Origin: Cymbomonas tetramitiformis
Taxonomy: Eukaryota; Chlorophyta; Pyramimonadophyceae; Pyramimonadales; Pyramimonadaceae
Direction of reading: 5' to 3'
Assembly (NCBI GenBank): GCA_001247695.2
Contig: LGRX02013673.1
Span: 1-24,102 of the forward strand
DNA: 24,102 bases
Program-made: the position numbers and the translations under genes
The notes under the pieces: model-generated
Told to the model about the DNA's origin: nothing
What the model saw: only the letters and a program-made list of their open reading frames with translations
The model's database searches: none
Part shown: in pieces, positions 1-10,067 of the stretch
How positions within the stretch are numbered: the stretch's first letter is position 1
How the letters are laid out: the number at the start of each line of letters is the position of its first letter

Positions 1-122
1 CCCCGGCAGAGCGCCGGCCACCCCGGCAGAGCGCCGGCCACCCCGGCAGAGCGCCGGCCACCCCGGCAGAGCGCTGGACACCCCGGCAGAGCGCTGGACA
101 CCCCGGCAGAGCGCTGGACACC
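1..122. repeat. 20-bp minisatellite, six units
   Basis: Six head-to-tail 20-bp units. The first three read ccccggcagagcgccggcca and the next three differ at the end (gctggaca instead of gccggcca), so the array has two sub-blocks that were each amplified. It continues off the left edge. It lies just upstream of the first visible pyrophosphatase exon, so it is probably inside an intron of that gene. Confidence 0.95.
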
Positions 123-293
123 TTGGGATGTGCCTGCTGCACAACACCGCCTCTCGGATCAGCCTCCTCCATTTCGGCACCAGGGCATCCGCATGGCTCA
201 TCCGCCAGGGGGCTTCACCTCGACGCACTGCTGGAGGGAGGGAAGGGGAAGCGAATGAGGGGGGTGGGGGTATGCGGACGCGTCACTGAACAG

Positions 294-3270
294 GCAACGA
301 CGAAGGGATTCGCCATAGGCTCTGCGGGGCTAGCCTCGTTCCTGCTATTCAGCGCATACATGGATGAGGTGTCCTCCTTTACTGGCACCGAGTTTAAGAC
401 CGTGGACATCGCCATCCCGGAAGTGTGGATCGGCGGCCTCATTGGTGCACGCCCACACCGGTCCCAATTTGCAAGTTGCCCTCTGAGCTCTTGCGAAGTG
501 CTCTATTGGCTGTCCGTGGCTCTGCATGCTCGCCCCCTACCCCTCCCGCCGCCACCCTGAAAGCACCATACGGCCCAGGAGTGAGGGTTTTCAGAAAGAT
601 GGGCAGGGTAGGGGAAGGGGGGGCGTTGGGAGGCCTTGCCTGCCGCGTGGCAGGGGTTGGGGGGCGTGGAGGCCTTGCTAGGCGGGGCTGGCTCGAGGGT
701 TGGGGAAGCCTTGTAAACGAGGGGGAGCAGGCCTGTGTGGTAAGGGACTCTCCATGATTGGGCGATTGGGGAGTTGGCAACTGGCTGCAGGGTCCATGAC
801 TGTGTATCTTTTTAGCGCATTTTCGTGTGCGGCGGTGGGACGCTCGGCGCAGGTTCGGCCTCCTTCGCTCCCCTCTCCCCCCCTTGTTCCCCCCTGCTGC
901 CAGAAATGGACATCAGGTTTGCCTCTGAAGCACCCTCCCCAGCGGCGCCCACGGGGCCTGCTGTTATGCCGGGGTGCACCAAGCAGCATGGATTATCATG
1001 ACTCTCTGCTGTGCGGTACCCTATGACTATATCTGCTGACTGCTTTAATTTCAGAACGAGGCCGTTGAGGCCTGCTGGGAGAGGTGGGGGCTGGGAGCGG
1101 GGGCGGGGGCGCACCGCAGGCTGTGGTGCAGGAGGTCCGACTGCAGTTCATGCAGCGGCCGGGGATCATGACCTACCAGGAGAAGCCTGACTATGCCCGC
1201 TGCGTCTCCATCGTCGCGGCCTCGGCGCTCACTGAGATGATCAAGCCCGGTGTGCTTGCTGTCGGCTCCCCCATCGCCATCGGTACGAGGCCCTCCAAAC
1301 CCAGCGCCAGCTCACGGGCCGACTCCCCGACTCGCCAGCGCTGCGCGCCCGGCGCACAGGGGCACCGCTCCCTGCCTCGGTTGCTGACACCGTCAATGCT
1401 CTGAACCGTGGCCTCTTCGTTCATCAAGCGCCTGAAGTAGCCCCAAGAAGATCCCCCTCTGACAGCGCCTGAAATAGCCCCAAGAAGACCCCCTCTGACA
1501 GCGCCTGAAGTAGCCCCAAGAAGACCCCCCTCTGACAGCGCCTGCGCTCCTGAACGTGCTGTACCGTACTGAATTCTGTACTTCCCGTTGAGTATAGTTG
1601 GGGTTTTATCTCGGCGCTCTCCGGGCATGATCTGCTCCAGGTATTGGAGGCGAGGTTTCAGCCTGACGTCAGCTTCCGCAGCCGCCATGAGCCCTCGATG
1701 CGGGACCGTCTCAGTCAAGCGCGCCGCCATGAGCCCTCGATGCGGGAGCCGCCATGAGCCCTCGATCGGGGAGCCGCCATGAGCTATCAGTGGAATCTCA
1801 TCAGCGCGCCGCCATGGGCCCTCGATGCGGGAGCCGCCATGAGCCCTCGATGCGGGAGCCGCCATGAGCCCTCGATGCGGGAGCGTCTCAGTCAAGCGAG
1901 CCGCCATGAGCCCTCGATGCGGGAGCCGCCATGAGCCCTCGATGCGGGAGCGTCTCAGTCAAGCGAGCCGCTAGTCCTCCACCTCGGATGCGGGTGGTGG
2001 GATCTGTGCTCTAGGGTTGTCAGAAGGAGTGCTCACCCAAGCTGAGGCCGCCGAGGCGGGGAAACCATGCAAGACCCCCCTGCTGCCTGGGCGACTCCTC
2101 TGACCATCTCGAAAAAGGACTGATTTTGGGTATGGGGAGGGTGGCGACAGGGGTTCTATTCCGATTCTGGGGCGCCATGACCGGGCAGGAGCTGCTCGGG
2201 GCACGCGTGGTGGCCGGCATGCTCATGATGTCCACGGTGGCGGGCATCCTGATGGCTCTCTTCCTGAACAACGCCGGCGGTGCCTGGGACAACGCCAAGA
2301 AGTACGTGGAGACCGGTGCTTTTGGCGGCAAGGGCAGCGAGGCGCACAAAGCTGCTGTCACCGGCGACACGTGAGCATCCCGCCCATCAGCCCAAGCCCC
2401 CGAATGAGTGACACCCCGCACCCGAGGCAGCTTTCATGCGGCGCATGCCACTCATAACAGGCCACATCCGTCCTCCTGCCCCTGGTGGAACCAGTCTATA
2501 TAATCTAATCGCTCTCTGACATCTTGATTCCCCCCATCAACCATGTCCCTCAACCCCTCTGGAGTGGCCTGGTCAGATGCAACACCCTGAGCTCAAACTC
2601 GCAGTGACGATGCCTTGCTAGCCCTTGATTTACACTCCCTTAGATAAAGACAGTTCTATGGCCTTTGACTCTACGTCCTTGGATAAAATATATGATCATG
2701 ATGGCTCTATAGCCCTTGATTTCCACTCTCTCAGGTGGACACACCGGCCCCTGAATCTACGCCCTCGGATGGCCCGAGGTTTGCGAGAAGTGGGAATGAT
2801 GTGCTCAGAGTCGAATGTGCCCAGTGCTTGTTGAATCGAGGGAGGGGGGTTCGATTTGACCCTTGAACTTCCTGTGGTCCAGGCCATGGCATTAGCTGCC
2901 GCATGAGGTGGTGCGAAGAAGGCTGGAAACAATGACACTCATGGAAGCTGGCATTGAAAATGTGTACTGTGGTGGGGAATGCGCAGGGTGGGAGATCCCT
3001 TCAAGGACACCGCCGGACCATCACTTCATGTCCTGATCAAGATGCTGGCAACCATTACCCTGGTGAGACCTCCTGGCATCCTCACTGTCGGCTGCACGAA
3101 GGTGAAAGCATGAGCTGCACTGATGACATTCATAACAGTTCCTCATCGCCGGGGGGCTCTATTTTATATATTGTATTCTGTTCTCGCGCGTGCCGCCTTG
3201 TGATGATCAACTTGAGATGCTTTCTTTGCTGATGCACACGCAGGTTATGGCGCCTCTTTTCTTGGACTAG
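294..3270 (+). CDS. Type II (K+-independent-like) vacuolar H+-pyrophosphatase, C-terminal part, six exons
   Basis: Membrane proton pump that couples PPi hydrolysis to H+ transport into vacuoles, Golgi or acidocalcisomes. Exons: 294-444, 791-852, 1120-1282, 2151-2370, 2987-3062, 3244-3270; all introns are GT-AG and the phases agree, giving 232 residues plus TAG. Recognisable stretches in order: [107 protein letters not shown] and the end [29 protein letters not shown] and VGDPFKDT are conserved C-terminal motifs of the family; [12 protein letters not shown] splits from VGDPFKDT across intron 5. The ATTKGF and [11 protein letters not shown] context and the AVP2-like end point to type II; the residue pair that sets K+ dependence lies mostly upstream, outside the window. 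The N-terminal two thirds of a ~770-residue protein are missing off the left edge. No frameshift or lost motif is seen. Confidence 0.93.
632..715. repeat. Degenerate repeat in pyrophosphatase intron 1
   Basis: Intron 1 (445-790) carries three diverged G-rich units, each containing a version of ggaggccttg or ggaagccttg, at spacings of about 40 bp. Apart from these units and splice sites the intron shows nothing recognisable. Confidence 0.5.
1427..1540. repeat. 36-37-bp tandem repeat in pyrophosphatase intron 3
   Basis: Three near-identical units beginning agcgcctgaagtagccccaa and ending cctctgac, with 0-2 extra C residues in the C-tract and one G/A change. It sits in the 868-bp intron 1283-2150, upstream of a second unrelated minisatellite. 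Confidence 0.92.
1680..1975. repeat. 24-bp minisatellite in pyrophosphatase intron 3
   Basis: About nine copies of a 24-bp unit containing gccgccatgagccctcgatg and cgggag. Some copies are followed by a spacer gtctcagtcaagcg, so the array has a higher-order pattern. Its open - strand translation is repetitive (SRAHGG-like) and is not a gene. Confidence 0.93.
2610..2780. repeat. Degenerate ~40-50-bp repeat in pyrophosphatase intron 4
   Basis: Within the intron 2371-2986 there are four diverged units built on a core like cccttgatttacactccctt, with variants cctttgactctacgtccttg, cccttgatttccactctctc and ccctgaatctacgccctcgg. Each is followed by a gataaa/ggatgg-like stretch. Confidence 0.65.
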
Positions 3271-5551
3271 AGCCATTGCAATTGACTCAGCAACCTGCCC
3301 GTCACAGTAATAGATAGTGGTCAAGCTACAGTCACTCCAGGTTCTGTACAGCAGGGCGTTTCGCATGTTCCTCACACGTGCTGGTATGTTGCAGCCATTT
3401 TGCCTCTCATGGCATTAGTGCAAAAGTAAGTCGCACAACATTCAGTGAATCTGGAGCAGATAATATTTTATGGAAGGCCTGTAGAAATCAAAACATGTGA
3501 ACTCCCCCAGCAGACGGCTCAGACACCCGCAAGCGATACAAATCCACATGTGTGTTGGCTGCAAGTGGTCTGGTGTGGAGGACAGCTTCGAAGTAAACAA
3601 TAGGAGTAAATATTTGTGGATATAGTTTGGCATTCCAATTCTGAAGCGTACTCATTCACGTCTGGCACTGTGAATTTATGTTTCCACGTACGCGTTCCCT
3701 GCAATGCCATGGGCACATGAGAGATGATGCAGTTGGAGCGTGGAAGATCCCTTGAGATTCGGAATTTGTCACTGCGTTAGTCGGTGTTCACAAGTACCGA
3801 TGCAGTATACCAGTTGCTTGAAATCGAGTTCTCTGACAATTCGGTCTTGTCTCCCTCATGTGGTTAGCCGATAAATCAAGGGACATGGAACTTCATGGCT
3901 CATATAAGTATGGATGACTGGGAATGACCTTAATTGAGTGACCGTTCGACCTTCTTCCTCCTCCTTCATCGCGCCCTTTCCCCTTAGCCAGAAAATGTCC
4001 TTCGAGAGTTGTCCCCAATTGTATGCGGAGTTACAACTTCGTAAAAATGCGTCTCACTATCATTAGAGAGGTTGCGCAAGAAACACATGTTTCATTCTCC
4101 GTAATGAGCTTTGATGGTACTCGGTAATTTTATACAGGTCGTGAGAGGGAGGGGGTCTATTAATGTTATAGCTGCTCTAGAATTTTATACGCGCGCGAGG
4201 CACATAATGTCACATACAGAATAGAGAGGTCGCGCAGATCTTTCCAGGCCATTCTCCGTAACGCGCAGGCCGCGTTTCAAAAATTGAAAGGTGCCCCCCC
4301 CCACACAATAAGTAGCTACGACTAAAACCGAGTTAAGGGCGTCCTAGAGGGTTCTTCGGGGTCCAATCTGCGCCAGATTTGAATCGATTTGGCCAATTAA
4401 CGAGGGAGGAAACCTGTTTCGCGTAATGCATAAATTTCGGGGCGATTCCTAAAAAATCCCTATGGGACTATTTGACGTGCCCGCAGGTTGTATATATGTG
4501 GAAGTCCCTGCACATTCTCAATTTAAGCTTGGCCACAAAGAGTCCCTCAACCTAGATCTGGTAAGGAGTAGCCGTGGTACACAGCTCAGCCGTCAACGAA
4601 GTACGGTAACATGCGCAAGGAAATCACACAGAAACACCGCAGGATACCCGCCACGAACGAGCGCAACCTCTGGACGAGCCTCAAAGATGAAGGCGTGGGA
4701 CATGTGCGGAGGTCTCATCCGAGCAACAATACGCGGACAGACGCGGACCGAGGCTCAGCCATGCACACCGCCTATTGTGAGCATGCGAGGTGAGAGCTGG
4801 TGGGAGCGCTCAAGCACAGTGCGCGACTCACCTCTGCACAGTGACTCCAAGAGTCTGTAGAGCAATTTGTTAGCCTCAGGAAATACAGCTGCGTCCAACG
4901 GTCAGTCACGCAACTGAAACAAGGTAGTAAACATGTCGTCATAATATACTAAGCAGTCCTACCTGCGATGACCGGGTCATCTGGGCGCGAGCCGCCTCTC
5001 TGTCAATGCGTCGTTCTTGTAGTTCGAGTGGTCAAAGCGTAGAACTCAGCAGCTTTAACCTTCGCAGGTCGTACAACATCTTTAACAGCTGTAACGATAT
5101 TCGTTCTCTTTGAAAATGTTTTTCAGAAGATCCTTACACTCTTTCTGAAACGCCTGCAATGTGCAATCTTGGCTGGCAAGGCAACGTCTGAAGCCTCAGA
5201 CAACGATATAGTAGTAGGGGACGAGGAAGGCGGCGGGAGCAGTATACGGACATCATGCACACACTCGTTGTGGTATGATGGCGACATGGACATTTTTCTG
5301 CTCCGGTCGGCAATGAACAGGGCAGGCCCGAGTCAATGCATCAAGCTTTATGCTTAGAAGAGGGGCAAGTTCACATCATCGTAAAACCAACATTTTTGCC
5401 AAACTAGGTGTGGGTAGTTTACCCACGCCAAGAAACATTCAAGTTACTAACGACAGACACTTTCCGGACCTCTATCCGGAATATGCTCGCCCATTTCACC
5501 TAAGTGCCGTGTCGGTGGCAAAAGATACCACATTTTTGTAAGCGCCCTGCC
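3271..5551. other. AT-richer intergenic stretch without a recognised gene
   Basis: About 2.3 kb after the pyrophosphatase stop. Base composition falls clearly compared with 1-2500. Short open frames exist on both strands (for example 4462-4860 and 5350-5541 on +) but none shows a known motif, conserved composition or splice pattern. The 3' UTR of the pyrophosphatase gene must lie at the left end. I see no RNA gene. Confidence 0.6.
4061..4270. repeat. Two diverged ~158-bp direct repeat units
   Basis: Related stretches begin at about 4063 (attagagaggttgcgcaag) and about 4221 (atagagaggtcgcgcagat). Each is followed by a version of cattctccgtaa and, further on, attttatac. The copies are strongly diverged, so this is either an old tandem duplication or part of an old mobile element. 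Confidence 0.45.
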
Positions 5552-5908
5552 ATGGCGGGTGCATATGAGGAAGGGGCCAACAAATTGGCAGGTCAGATGG
5601 AGGGACTTTTACCATCGGGTAGGGTTATAACGATGACCCGCCTACTAACAAAACACATGCTTCTACCGCCACATAAGAATTTTTACTATACGGCAAGGTG
5701 CCAGAGACGTCGCGATAGTGGTTCGATCGGTCATAATTGCGCGGATAAGTTGAATGACAGAATCAGCAGACCCTTTACTTTTCGACATTTAGTGCACATA
5801 CTGTACACGGCTAAGATGGTAGAAGGTGGGCACGATTTTGCTAACCGGCTACGGAGAAGGTACGGGATCAAGGTGGCGGATCTCAAAACGGTATGGCATA
5901 AATGCTGA
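5552..5908 (+). CDS. Possible small protein, unknown
   Basis: Open frame of 118 residues from an ATG in a strong context (gccATGg) to TGA. An in-frame ATG lies 16 codons further upstream at 5504, but the 5552 start has the better context. The product is basic and not low in complexity: it begins MAGAYEEGANKLAGQMEG and ends RRRYGIKVADLKTVWHKC. I recognise no family, signal peptide or membrane segment. The frame ends 68 bp before the left 30-bp inverted repeat of a possible DNA element, so it may be cargo, a remnant of the host site, or chance. Open frames just upstream (5169-5357, 5350-5541) could belong to the same decayed gene. Coding status is uncertain. Confidence 0.25.
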   Translation: MAGAYEEGANKLAGQMEGLLPSGRVITMTRLLTKHMLLPPHKNFYYTARCQRRRDSGSIGHNCADKLNDRISRPFTFRHLVHILYTAKMVEGGHDFANRLRRRYGIKVADLKTVWHKC

Positions 5909-6379
5909 ATATATCAGCTGGACTGTATATTCGGTGAGTCAGATAATCAGAATAGATACAGCGGAATATTATTATTTTGGAATAGAAAAGTGACAATCCT
6001 GGAATAGAATTTTTTTTTAATTAATGCAGACTGAAAATTTTATACCGTCCCTCGAAAAATTATTATAACAATGATGCCAAAGGGATATATGTATATCGGG
6101 AAATATTGGGGAAATGCGGAAAAAGAGCAAAAAAACGCGAAAGCGCTTCCAGCGAAAGCCTGTGGTCTCTATGACCAATAAATACAAGTCGTGTGGGAAT
6201 CTTTTTTTTTTTCAGCCAATAATCTGGCCGCGATGTAGTGAATATACCAAAGGTTTATATTCACTAAAATATTTGTTGGTGAAATTCAATTTTTATATTT
6301 TCCATTCGCATATCCGTGGTATGATGACGTGTCTAGCCTCCGTCACGTCGAACAAAACACAATCCGCTCACCTGTTCTC

Positions 6380-6463
6380 GCTCAGACCTTCACCTCAAGC
6401 TGCTGGACAGTGACTTACGGACCCGTAAGTCACTGTCCAGCAGCCTGATGTAGAGGTCTGAGC
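6380..6463. repeat. 84-bp near-palindrome
   Basis: The centre is a perfect 22-bp stem (6399-6420 and 6423-6444) with a 2-nt spacer; the arm reads gctgctggacagtgacttac plus gg. It is extended by a second stem block, gctcagacct at the left edge pairing with aggtctgagc at the right edge, with a short mismatched zone between. A transcript or single strand would fold into a long hairpin. It may be a foldback element, or a junction of two inverted copies of one terminus. Confidence 0.9.
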
Positions 6464-7782
6464 AATACACCGCAAGCATCGAAACTTTGCATACTTATTT
6501 TTAGGTGTGTTAGGAACAACATGTTTTTTGCGCGCGCGAGATCCGTGCATAATCTGGGATCTGGAACGCCGCGCAAGGGAGGGGGTCATTGGGCACGCAT
6601 CGAGTGAACGGCTCGACATACGCACCGTATGAAAGCACAATGCATAGCACAAGCGTACCACACATATCATATTCGCATAACGAACACGTTTTGAGCATTG
6701 GACAGCGCGTTGTCAGCCCTAGCAAAAACGCGGATGTCAACCGCGTCCACGTTTCCGCTAGGGTTTCGTCCCTCATCTGCGCGCTCGCTTGCAAGCAAGT
6801 ATGCGCTGCGGATGAGGGAACGGCTTACCAAAATATTATCTCATATGTGTTATCTTTCAATATTAATTCGTACGGTCTGAATGGCCAACCACAATTCTCG
6901 CTAAGGGCCGGCGCGGTCATGTGGGTATCTTGAGCGGGATCTTAGGATTTTCGCGACTTCCAAAAGTAGTGAAAGGTGCCATCATTCTTCGCGAAGCGAA
7001 TACCCCCTGACTCAGTAGAAATATGCGATAATATTAGATAGGAAAATTTTACTTAGATGAACACGTAATCTTAAAAATCTTCGCCTGGCTGTACGGGGTC
7101 TCACTGCGAGAGAGAGAGAGCGTTCCGCGTTAAGTTGAAATTACATAGTTAACAAATAACATCTGTACATCGCAAAATGCTCTAAGCGACATCTGCTGTA
7201 AAATGGGGCAGTGACACTGCGAGCATCATACGTATGCGAGAGGTGAATCTGTCAAAAACCAAACCAAATCTTTTGCGTCTCAAAATGACATACCGTACAA
7301 AAAAGCAGTCATATGCCACCCAAGAAATGTGGCGTACCCCACTTCGACTTTTTCGCGGGGACGCACGATTAAATGAAGATATTACTACATTTTCAGTGCA
7401 CGGTTCAGATGAATGAGATTATAGTTCCGAATTTCGCCCGTCTAATGAATCACGTAATGTATCCAAGACGTGAATGATTTCGGCTATAGAGTTGGACGTT
7501 GGACCTTTCCAGGCTCGTATGACCAGTAATAATCACGAAAAGAGAATATTTAAGGGGGGCTTAATGCGGCGGGCTCTCGTACTTAACACATCATGGGTTT
7601 TCGAGCGATTTCAGCCGTGAAAAATATTTCAATCGAACTGCCATATTCATCTGCGCTGGATTTCTCTTGCCATGTCAGTTGTGTCGGGAAAACGGTAGTT
7701 CCCAAATATAAATTATATACAAAAATGTCATAAATAATTCAGAATACCCAGCGCATTACGCGTTACAGCAGTGTGAATTTTA

Positions 7783-7860
7783 TGAACCACTTTGGTGAGC
7801 CACTTTGGTGAGCCACTTTGGTGAGCCACTTTGGTGAGGCCACCTCACCAAAGTGGTTCA
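7783..7860. repeat. Tandem 14-bp repeat closed by an inverted copy
   Basis: Four direct units of (g/a)ccactttggtgag lie at 7786-7840. The outermost 17 bp, tgaaccactttggtgag at 7783-7799, are matched exactly by their reverse complement at 7844-7860. Any of the four direct units can pair with the single inverted unit, so alternative hairpins are possible. Confidence 0.93.
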
Positions 7861-8019
7861 CAAGTCCCGAGTGGGGGACATTTTGGGAAATATCATTCTT
7901 GAAAGGCGGAAGAATTTTTGAGGCAGATCTGTAAATCAAAATTCAGAATTCAAATTTGTATTCCAGGATTGTCACTTTTCTATTCCAACCAAATTGCACA
8001 CCCTAGATACAGTAAGCGG

Positions 8020-8127
8020 TGAGAATAATCAGTCTACCCGTTATATGTTCGGGGTCTAGGGTTCCGGGACCGGTGACAGTCATACACCCTAACTATAGGA
8101 ATGCCAGTCGGACCGTCACTTCCAGCA
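8020..8127 (-). repeat. Left direct repeat (3' LTR, or part) of the older retroelement
   Basis: 108 bp shared with 10068-10175, with six visible substitutions and no gap. Diagnostic core: ggggtctagggttccgggac. The left limit is set only by where the two copies stop matching. Confidence 0.8.
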
Positions 8128-8906
8128 CACCACCTAGGGTGGTGACTGGCAAACTAGGTGGTCACGGAACTGAAACAAACACCTACTCAGCTTCGGTGGA
8201 AATAAGCATCCTACAGGAGAACCTGTCCTTTCTGGCAGGGTAACTCCTGAAACTAGCAGTCAGTGAGGCATACTGCAGAATACAGATACAGTTAAAACCC
8301 TAAAGTAAGCCCATCTTGGGGCAACCTGAACCAACAGCATCTAGATCTGGAGGCAGGCTAATCCAATCACGTCAGCTCTAGCCACGTCGATAGTGCCCGG
8401 GAGAGTCGGTGCCACTGTTACAGCGCCCAGGAGGGCTGGCACCACTGTCTGACAAATCATGCGCAGAGCAAAATGAGAAAGTACCGATGTTGCCGTAGTC
8501 AGTTGCACCGTGTGCAACCAGTCGGGTCCTGTGCTCGATTGAAGAAGAAGGCTCATCCTCGTCCTCCCCGTCTGAGGTGGGTGGTACATAATCCGGTGAC
8601 GGTGGAGCACCACCCGGTGAGGGCGGCACGGGAAGAGTCGGAGCCGCTACGGGCGGTTGCGAGGGACCCGGGTACCATATCCAAAGGGAGCCGAGGTAAT
8701 CTCCATGGTCGTTAAGGTACCACCCCTCCTCCGGCCGCCAACAGAGCGCCGGCGGGACGGCCGTGGGTGATAGCACACCAGCACCACCGACCTCGTCGCC
8801 GATGTGCTCCGGTGTTGCCGATGATTCATGCGTGGAGTGACTCTGGGTAGGCACAGCAGCTGCACAAACAAGGAAGAGCATGCAGACTGCGAGGGATGTA
8901 AGTGCC

Positions 8907-9551
8907 TATTACCCGCAGCTTAAGGTGGCTTAAGCCACCTTAACTTGAAGGGCTCATTGGGGCTTCCTCGGCGGTGCTTTCAAAATTTGGAGACTCATGA
9001 CGTCAAGATCTTGAGCTGCTCTTTCTGCAGTGTCTTATCAAAAGTTTGATCTGAGTTCATCTTGACCCTCAAAATCTCGGTTGAAGTAGGGTGGGTATTT
9101 CCCAAATTTCTTTAAAATGGCTTAAGCCACCTTAAGCCAATTAGCTCACGGGGGCTTCCTCGAAGGCGCTTTTCAAAATTTGGAGACCTGCGATGTCAAG
9201 ATCTCGAGCTGCTCTTTCTGCAGTGTGTTGCCAAAAGTTTGATCCGAGGTCATCTTGGCCCTCAAAATCTCGGTTGAAGTAGCATGGGTATGCAAAAACC
9301 GGAAAAAATCGCTCAAAATTCACTAAATGTTGCACCCTCTTGGATACTTCCCAAAATTGCTCACCGGGAACTTGGGCTCGCCGAATAGTGCATATAGTGT
9401 CTAAAAGAAGACATTGTCGCCGTCATTTTGAGCTAAAAAAATCTTGTTTCCGGTACCGATAGCTCCCGCAATAATTGAAAACGTTAAGGTGGCTTAAGCC
9501 ACCCTAATAAATCGCTGTTCGAGGGTGGCTTAAGCCACCCGAAGGGTAATA
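8907..9551. mobile_element. 645-bp non-autonomous DNA element inserted in the Gag remnant
   Basis: The ends are an 8-bp inverted repeat, TATTACCC at 8907-8914 and GGGTAATA at 9544-9551, flanked on both sides by GCC (8904-8906 and 9552-9554), a 3-bp target duplication. Just inside each end is a palindrome with the core ggtggcttaagccacc: 24 bp at 8920-8943 and 18 bp at 9523-9540. A near-perfect third copy is at 9484-9507 and a partial one at about 9117-9137. Two ~192-bp direct repeats fill the left half (from ~8931 and ~9123). There is no transposase ORF. The superfamily is not assignable: 3-bp duplications occur in PIF/Harbinger and CACTA, but neither typical terminus is present. Confidence 0.75.
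8931..9292. repeat. Two ~192-bp direct repeats inside the 645-bp element
   Basis: The copies begin at about 8931 and 9123. Each contains, in order, gggcttcctcg, tcaaaatttggagac, gagctgctctttctgcagtg, aaaagtttgatc and ctcaaaatctcggttgaagt. They differ by scattered substitutions and small indels. Confidence 0.85.
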
Positions 9552-10067
9552 GCCATAAGGGCGGAGAACCCAAAACCCATCGGCGGTCTGCCGCACCCCA
9601 AGGTCTGCCGTGGTGGCGGAAGACCCTCGTCGTCATCGTCGGAGTCCTCCGCGCTGCCACTGAAACAGAGTCCACGGGCGCACCGGGCCCCATGCAGTGC
9701 ATCGCACGGGTCGGCCCCGGCCCAGTCAGAACAGGTCCAAATTGACCGCGAACTTGTCCATGAAGGACACGTGCGGCTCGTGTGCGTGCAATGCGCTGAC
9801 GGGGTACATCTCCTCGTCGGACACCACCGACTGCGGAGCGGTAGGTGGCGCTGTCTGCGGTGGCCTGACCAGATAGAGCGTCGGCATGCACCTCGTCGTG
9901 GACCTTGATTGAAGTTGTTGATGTTCAAAGCACCACCAACCGCGCAGACCCCGAAGCGGGTGCCAGATACTCCTCGATGGTGTCGGGCACCCGCTCCTCG
10001 GCGACATCGAAGGAGAAGGCGGAGACGGTGTCGTAGAGCTCCGGTTTGCCGTCTGCAATGTAGCAAC

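Larger units (their letters stand above)
5977..7988. mobile_element. Candidate ~2-kb DNA element bounded by 30-bp inverted repeats
   Basis: A perfect 30-bp inverted repeat starts ttggaatagaaaagtgacaa on the + strand at 5977-6006 and recurs in reverse complement at 7959-7988. The interior is AT-rich, has no transposase-like ORF and contains two strong hairpins (6380-6463 and 7783-7860), plus a weaker inverted pair near 6769-6777/6811-6819. I could not find a clear target-site duplication beside the outer edges, so the repeats may be terminal in a non-autonomous element or two separate insertions in opposite orientation. Confidence 0.5.
8378..10067 (-). pseudogene. Gag C-terminal remnant, frameshifted and interrupted
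   Basis: Pieces of one protein read on the - strand in different frames: 10067-~9950, ~9890-9726 (ends in a stop), ~9730-9552, then, after the 645-bp insert, 8903 down to 8378. The third and fourth pieces resemble the tail of the intact Gag at 10863-14434: a GCGxPPxGFG motif, a hydrophobic segment, then a tail with a tryptophan/tyrosine-rich WRPEEGWYLNDHGDY stretch followed by a proline-rich one. Removing the insert plus one copy of its 3-bp target duplication makes the third and fourth pieces one open frame. Frameshifts between the earlier pieces are independent damage. The matrix/capsid-like part and zinc knuckle are missing. Confidence 0.65.

Noticed and set aside
1191..1907. 238-residue open frame on the - strand
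   Set aside because: Reads through intron minisatellites and antisense to a clear pyrophosphatase exon.
3271..8019. Endogenous giant-virus or virophage insertion as the cause of the AT-rich island
   Set aside because: No capsid, polymerase, packaging ATPase or other hallmark gene is visible and long ORFs are absent.
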